64,000 nt of DNA from Chryseobacterium jejuense (GTDB taxonomy: Bacteria; Bacteroidota; Bacteroidia; Flavobacteriales; Weeksellaceae): positions 186,001 to 250,000 of the forward strand of contig NZ_FNEG01000005.1 of NCBI RefSeq assembly GCF_900100075.1. Reading direction: 5' to 3'. Positions within the stretch are counted from its first letter, which is position 1; every line of letters starts with the position of its first letter. The position numbers and the translations under genes are program-made. Below the pieces are notes generated by a model. That model worked only from the letters and a program-made list of their open reading frames with translations, did not search any database and had not been told where the DNA came from. This document shows, one piece after another, positions 60,122 through 64,000 of this stretch.

Positions 60122-60685
60122 TTAGAGTAATAAACCCATAATCATTTTTTTGATCTTGTTAAAAGAATCATTTTTTTTAGTGATGGTGGAAGTTACAACA
60201 GCACCTTCTATTAATAAAAATATATTTTCAGCAATTAAATCGGAGTCTGGCAGCTGATGAAGCTCATTATACTCCTGCACAATGTCTTGGATAATAACCT
60301 TCTGTTTTTCTTTATGATTTTTTGCAAAAGTGGAAACGGCTGCATTTCCATCCCCAATTTCAGAAACTATTTTAATGAAATGGCATCCTGCAAACTTTGA
60401 TGACTGTTGCAGTTTTTTACGGTAATCAATAATTGCTGATATCTTTTCTTTAGGATCTGAAATAAGAGCCATACTTTTTTCAAGACCTTCAAACCAATCC
60501 TGTTCTTCCTTGATTAAATAAGCCTGAAGGAGATCATTTTTGGATGCAAAATGATTATACAACGAACCAATCGCAATATCAGCTTCAGCAATAATCTGAT
60601 TGATCCCTGTAGAATTATATCCTTGCTTGTAAAATAATTCTGAAGCCACTCTGATGATTCTATCTCGTACTTTTTCTTTTTTCAT
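60122..60685 (-). CDS. TetR family transcriptional repressor
   Basis: 187 residues from ATG 60685. The N-terminal HTH spans about residues 3-50: VRDRIIRVASELFYKQGYNS, TGINQIIAEADIAIGSLYNHF. The remaining helices form the ligand-binding domain. The frame stays open to a TTG at 60703, but that is inside the -7 box 60701-60708. Probably represses itself and the MFS gene downstream, with drug as inducer. Confidence 0.9.
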   Translation of the reverse strand: MKKEKVRDRIIRVASELFYKQGYNSTGINQIIAEADIAIGSLYNHFASKNDLLQAYLIKEEQDWFEGLEKSMALISDPKEKISAIIDYRKKLQQSSKFAGCHFIKIVSEIGDGNAAVSTFAKNHKEKQKVIIQDIVQEYNELHQLPDSDLIAENIFLLIEGAVVTSTITKKNDSFNKIKKMIMGLLL

Positions 60686-60700
60686 CCCAAAAAGTTTTGA

Positions 60701-60708
60701 CAAAGCTA
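60701..60708 (-). promoter_or_regulatory. -7 box of tetR
   Basis: Minus-strand TAGCTTTG fits TAnnTTTG, giving a short leader of about 10 nt to ATG 60685. Confidence 0.55.
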
Positions 60709-60711
60709 CAT

Positions 60712-60739
60712 AAAAAATAGAGAAGTCTATCTATTTTTT
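60712..60739. promoter_or_regulatory. TetR operator: perfect inverted repeat with 10-base arms
   Basis: AAAAAATAGA (60712-60721) and TCTATTTTTT (60730-60739) are separated by 8 nt, just upstream of the tetR -7 box. It shares TATCTATTTTTTA with the MFS-side site. Confidence 0.72.
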
Positions 60740-60742
60740 ATC

Positions 60743-60757
60743 ATAGAGTGTCTCTAT
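60743..60757. promoter_or_regulatory. second palindrome upstream of tetR
   Basis: ATAGAG-TGT-CTCTAT, perfect 6-base arms, 3 nt after the main operator. Possibly an auxiliary site. Confidence 0.45.
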
Positions 60758-60855
60758 CTGTTCATTAAAACCCTAATGATTTTATCAAAATTATTTCCTG
60801 AATTTTTTTTATTATTGGCAAAATAGCGCGATATTTAAGCTATAAAAGACAAGCC

Positions 60856-61524
60856 ATGTTTAATCTTTTCAAGAAGAAGAAAAAAATTAAAGCCTACCTT
60901 CATTCTGTAATCATTCCCGATGAGGGATGGACTAAAGTTTCAGAAGACAATGAAGCCATAAGATGGGTAAATCCGCAACAATCTGCTCTAATTGTCCTCC
61001 ATTTTTTTGATAAAGAGCCAGATATTCCCACCGCACAGGATTTAGATTATCTGAAAAAGTTCTACCGGAATATCGCAGCGGCTTCTAATGGTGGAACTAT
61101 TGAAACAGATATTGTTCATATTCACAATATCCCTTGTGTGAAAACCATTATTAAGATTCCTCAGGAAGAAACCGGGATGGCCTATATTGCGTCCATTACC
61201 ATTCCTTTTGAAAACTGCAGCTATGTAATAAAAATTCAGGCTGATGAAATTGGAATTACTGGAATGAGAGATGCACTTATCCTTGACCGTTTACACAAAG
61301 CTGGAGAGGTAGAAATTGATGAAGAAAATATGAAAAACTGGTTTGAAGATCCTTATGACCCTGATTTTAAACAAGGCACTTTAATGAATAAGTCTGAACT
61401 GGAAAAGTACGATCATGAATTCCCTGAGCATCCGCTTTCTATTGCCAGATCTCTCATCAGATCAATCGCTGCCACTATCATTTTCAAAAAAGAAATAAAA
61501 GAACTTCCATCATTTAAAAGATAA
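60856..61524 (+). CDS. hypothetical protein
   Basis: 222 residues, not recognised. A basic N-terminus (MFNLFKKKKKIKAYLH) is followed by a mixed alpha/beta domain (WTKVSEDNEAIRWVNPQQSA, IPQEETGMAYIASITIPF). No signal peptide. It starts after a region without a consensus -7 box and is followed by a VOC-family gene after 3 nt, so the two form an operon. Confidence 0.7.
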   Translation: MFNLFKKKKKIKAYLHSVIIPDEGWTKVSEDNEAIRWVNPQQSALIVLHFFDKEPDIPTAQDLDYLKKFYRNIAAASNGGTIETDIVHIHNIPCVKTIIKIPQEETGMAYIASITIPFENCSYVIKIQADEIGITGMRDALILDRLHKAGEVEIDEENMKNWFEDPYDPDFKQGTLMNKSELEKYDHEFPEHPLSIARSLIRSIAATIIFKKEIKELPSFKR

Positions 61525-61527
61525 ATA

Positions 61528-61905
61528 ATGAATTCATCCAATCCTGTCGTCTATTTTGAAATTCCCGTACATGATCTTGAACGTGCTGAAGACTTCTATT
61601 CTGCAGTATTTAATTTCAGCTTTGAGAAAGAAATTATTGATCATTATGAAATGGCGCTCTTCCCTTTTGAAGAAAAAAACAGCGGTATTACTGGAGCTCT
61701 CGCCAAAGGTGATGTTTATCAACCTACGAAAAATGGGGTTATTATCTATTTTAAAACTGAAAATATTGATGCTACTCTGGAAAAGGTTCTTCAGCACGAA
61801 GGAAAAATTCTTTATCCAAAAAGAACGGACGAAAAATATGGTTTTGCGGTAGCTGAGTTTGAAGATTCTGAAGGCAACAGGATTGCGCTGCATCAAACTA
61901 TTTAA
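61528..61905 (+). CDS. VOC family (glyoxalase/bleomycin-resistance-like) protein
   Basis: 125 residues, two beta-alpha-beta-beta-beta units: VVYFEIPVHDLERAEDFYSAVF, ending in AEFEDSEGNRIALHQ. Metal-dependent VOC enzymes use His/Glu ligands; the C-terminal Glu/His positions (E-G-N-R-I-A-L-H) are visible, but an N-terminal His is not in the normal position. Substrate unknown. Co-transcribed with the preceding hypothetical gene. Confidence 0.85.
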   Translation: MNSSNPVVYFEIPVHDLERAEDFYSAVFNFSFEKEIIDHYEMALFPFEEKNSGITGALAKGDVYQPTKNGVIIYFKTENIDATLEKVLQHEGKILYPKRTDEKYGFAVAEFEDSEGNRIALHQTI

Positions 61906-61933
61906 GATTTTGAGTACAATAAGAGAATAAAAA

Positions 61934-62025
61934 AACCACATATCTGTTTCTTTACCATTTTTTGCTTAAACAAAAGTTTTTGAGATCTTATGTAAGCATC
62001 AAAACTCTATGTTTCTAATGTGGTT
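61934..62025. repeat. inverted repeat, possible degenerate dispersed element
   Basis: AACCACAT (61934-61941) and ATGTGGTT (62018-62025) flank 76 nt containing ATGTAAGCATC and AAACTCTATGTTTC. Sequence of this type is, as I recall, dispersed in Chryseobacterium genomes. Nothing else was found in the gap 61906-62180 except a near -7 box TATCTTTA (62139-62146). Confidence 0.45.
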
Positions 62026-62180
62026 CAAAACTTCCTTCGAGCTTTCAAACTTAAAAAATCTTTATACTCTTCGTTTACAACCTACTCACTCCCATTCATC
62101 GCATATTATTTTTTAACTTATGTTTCGGCATATTTTGTATCTTTAATTACCATTTCTATAAAAATATTTGGTAATTCGTT

Positions 62181-62795
62181 ATGACAGAAGAACTTTATTT
62201 CATCAAAACCAACCCAAATATTGCCAAAATCAATTTGTACAATAAGCTTTGTCGTGAGGAAGAGAATTTTCAAAAGTTTCTTCAGCCTGATGGAAAAATC
62301 AGTCTTGAAATCATCAAGGATAAAGTAAAAGATTCAGTGGAAGAACTTACCCGAGAAGAGCTTTTAAATATATTTTTATGGTTCAACAAAGCTTATCCTT
62401 CCGATCATGAAGAAATAAAAACTCAACTGTTTATTAATGGCATTGACCTTTTCTACGAAATTCAATCGCCCATACATACTGAAACTTTCTTAAAGGTACT
62501 TTCTGAATATGAAAAACTTTCTCAGGAAAACCTTAATTATATTGTTAATGCACAAAATTTTAATCAATTTCTGATCTATGGAATATTCCTTACTGAAATT
62601 CTCAGCAGAGAACAGGGAAAAGAAAATATTCTTTCGGATTATCTGAAACCGGATAATAAGTTATTATATGAATTAGCTGAAAATCATTCTAAACTTCAAA
62701 GTCTTGATGATAAAAGCAATACAGACCTTCAAAAATATTTCAACGATTTGTATGACCTAACTAAATTTTATAAAGGTTCTATTATCCAGTTGTAA
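62181..62795 (+). CDS. hypothetical helical protein
   Basis: 204 residues, family not recognised. All-helical (KINLYNKLCREEENFQKF, EELTREELLNIFLWFNKAYP, NLNYIVNAQNFNQFLIYGIF), acidic, no signal peptide. It is convergent with the SDR reductase and only 2 nt from its stop, so 3' ends abut. Its composition and start (ATG 62181, 35 nt after TATCTTTA) support a real gene. Confidence 0.65.
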   Translation: MTEELYFIKTNPNIAKINLYNKLCREEENFQKFLQPDGKISLEIIKDKVKDSVEELTREELLNIFLWFNKAYPSDHEEIKTQLFINGIDLFYEIQSPIHTETFLKVLSEYEKLSQENLNYIVNAQNFNQFLIYGIFLTEILSREQGKENILSDYLKPDNKLLYELAENHSKLQSLDDKSNTDLQKYFNDLYDLTKFYKGSIIQL

Positions 62796-62797
62796 TG

Positions 62798-63817
62798 CTA
62801 AACTTCTTTCAAAAGTTCAGGATGAGTCAGTAAATAACCAAGAGCTTCTTTTACAGCCTGTTCAGGGCTTCTAGGAGCAAAGCCTAATTCGTTTCTTGCT
62901 TTGGAAATATCAAAATCCTGTTGTAATCCGGAAAACATGGAGATATCTTTTCTTGTGAGTACTGGAGCTTTTCTGCTCAATTTTACAGTAAATTCCATCA
63001 AGGCAGCAATGGTGTAAAGAATTCCTTTGGGGACAGAACTTGGAACTTTCAGTTTTAAATCCGGATATAATGTATTCGCCAAAATTGTTGTATCAGTGAT
63101 TGTCATACATTTTTCATTTGCCAAAATATAACGCTCACCGGGCCGTCCTTTTTGAGCTGCCAGATAACATCCTTCCGCAACATCTTTCACATCTATCCAA
63201 TTCAGGGTAATTTTTGTGTCTACAGGAATTTGTTTGCTCAGAATAAGCTTCAATACGCCGTAGGAAACATTCAAAGGTAAAAAAGCTTCACTCCCAATCA
63301 TGGCTGAAGGCATCACAGAAACAAGTTCTACTCCAAGTTTTGAAGCCAGTTCAAAAGCCAATTTTTCCCCATCATTTTTGGAATTATAGTACATATCCCT
63401 TCGATCAGGATTATAACCGTTGCTTTCCTTTGTAGGTAATTGAGTATAATCCAGAGCTGCGATAGAACTTACATAGATTATTCTTTTCACGCCAGCCTCT
63501 GCTGCTGCTTCAATAGTATTACGGGTTCCTTTGATATTGACATCGTAGATTTCTTTCTTCGGATCTTTTGCCCATAATTTAAAGGAAGCTCCTACAGCAT
63601 AAAAAGTTTCCACTCCCTGAAGAGCCTTTATAAAAGAAGCTTTATCTGTGATATCGGCTTGCATCAGCTCACAGTTCAATCCTTCAAAAGGTTTTGTATT
63701 ATGGATATTCCTTACCGTTGCCCGTACAGGAATTCCTTGTTTGAGTAAAAATCTGACTAAATTATTTCCCAAATGTCCATTAGCTCCTGAAACAAGGCTT
63801 AGATTATTCTTTGTCAT
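62798..63817 (-). CDS. NAD(P)-dependent epimerase/reductase (extended SDR, dihydroflavonol-reductase-like)
   Basis: 339 residues. Nucleotide motif GANGHLGNN at about 13-21, the segment VETFYAVGASFKLWAKDP, the active-site region YVSSIAALDYTQLPT, and Tyr-x3-Lys as YYNSKNDGEKLAFE near 145. It reduces an aldehyde, ketone or sugar; the substrate is not deducible. A partial Crp/Fnr-type gene lies upstream in the same direction. Confidence 0.88.
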   Translation of the reverse strand: MTKNNLSLVSGANGHLGNNLVRFLLKQGIPVRATVRNIHNTKPFEGLNCELMQADITDKASFIKALQGVETFYAVGASFKLWAKDPKKEIYDVNIKGTRNTIEAAAEAGVKRIIYVSSIAALDYTQLPTKESNGYNPDRRDMYYNSKNDGEKLAFELASKLGVELVSVMPSAMIGSEAFLPLNVSYGVLKLILSKQIPVDTKITLNWIDVKDVAEGCYLAAQKGRPGERYILANEKCMTITDTTILANTLYPDLKLKVPSSVPKGILYTIAALMEFTVKLSRKAPVLTRKDISMFSGLQQDFDISKARNELGFAPRSPEQAVKEALGYLLTHPELLKEV

Positions 63818-63876
63818 TGTATTGATTTTAATACAGCAAAGTTCAACCTCTTAGTTTTGGATCTGCTTGACTTTTG

Positions 63877-64000
63877 TTAGTTAATTATTTTTCTTCTGAT
63901 CCTGCTCAGACTTTCCGGTTTCATTCCCAGAAATGAAGCGATATATTGAATAGGAACATGCTGTATAATTTCCGGATAATCTTTTAAAAGCTTAAGATAC
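63877..64000 (-). CDS. Crp/Fnr family transcriptional regulator (C-terminal part, 5' end off window)
   Basis: Only the last 40 residues are in the window, read on the minus strand: YLKLLKDYPEIIQHVPIQYI, then ASFLGMKPESLSRIRRKIIN and stop. This is the typical C-terminal HTH of Bacteroidetes Crp/Fnr proteins (IASYLGITPEFLSRIRKK in many relatives). The stop lies 60 nt upstream of the SDR reductase start, so the regulator and the reductase may be linked. Confidence 0.85.
   Translation of the reverse strand, partial: YLKLLKDYPEIIQHVPIQYIASFLGMKPESLSRIRRKIIN

Overview
The window looks like a chromosomal segment of a Flavobacteriia member (Bacteroidetes), most likely Chryseobacterium or a close relative. 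The DNA is AT-rich. Many starts are preceded by the Bacteroidetes -7 promoter motif TAnnTTTG rather than an E. coli -10 box. The content is also typical: a TonB-dependent Oar-like receptor, L-type lectin, DUF1573, DUF4241 and DUF72 proteins, and bS16 with a long Ala/Glu tail. There is no plasmid, phage, IS or CRISPR signature. The genus is inferred from general familiarity, not from a search.

Layout. 1-7.4 kb (minus strand): a truncated UDP-sugar 4,6-dehydratase, recX, glyA, a thioredoxin-reductase-like flavoprotein, a GT39-like glycosyltransferase and a Cys-rich protein. 7.5-12.2 kb: a four-gene MacAB-type ABC efflux operon (ATPase, two permeases, HlyD adaptor). 12.2-15.8 kb: a class I ribonucleotide reductase operon with a possible structured leader, in the order nrdB, a small ABM-like gene, nrdA. 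16.2-21.8 kb: a secreted-protein/lectin pair convergent with a 1067-residue TonB receptor. 22-30.4 kb: small metabolic and hypothetical genes, ribokinase, valS and DUF1573. 30.4-37 kb: palindromic repeats, a heptamer microsatellite in front of a PPK2 polyphosphate kinase, a GRDP-like gene with two duplicated membrane proteins ending in PPSCGCG, the RNase P RNA gene, an ECF sigma/anti-sigma-like pair and an acyl-CoA ligase. 37-42 kb: rpoN, asnS, a CDP-alcohol phosphatidyltransferase and two envelope proteins. 42-48 kb: an HTH regulator with a palindromic operator, an AraC regulator, a serine hydrolase, and an SDR/AraC pair with 21-bp-phased direct repeats. 48-54.4 kb: rimM/rpsP, a shortened nitroreductase, DoxX-like, GreA/B-like and SRPBCC proteins and an M3 peptidase. 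54.4-56.8 kb: a TPR gene, an unknown gene and a 436-residue unknown protein, then two tandem tRNA-like genes. 56.8-64 kb: a lipoprotein, a YqaE-like protein, a methyltransferase, a TetR/MFS efflux pair with visible operators, a VOC protein, an SDR reductase and the 3' part of a Crp/Fnr-type regulator.

The most unusual locus is 55272-56748. An unrecognised 436-residue protein is followed after 15 nt by two canonical-looking cloverleafs, 5 nt apart. Each has an 8-nt anticodon loop (CTCTTTAA and CTCTTCAC) and discriminator base C73. They look like quadruplet-anticodon or decoy tRNAs co-transcribed with a protein partner.

Several starts were moved downstream to an ATG because the longer frame begins at TTG or GTG. 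For glyA, valS, the DUF1573 gene, tetR, the HTH regulator, the serine hydrolase and the flavoprotein, the alternative start also lies at or upstream of a TAnnTTTG promoter. For the M3 peptidase, one PPSCGCG protein and the sigma factor the move rests on other evidence.
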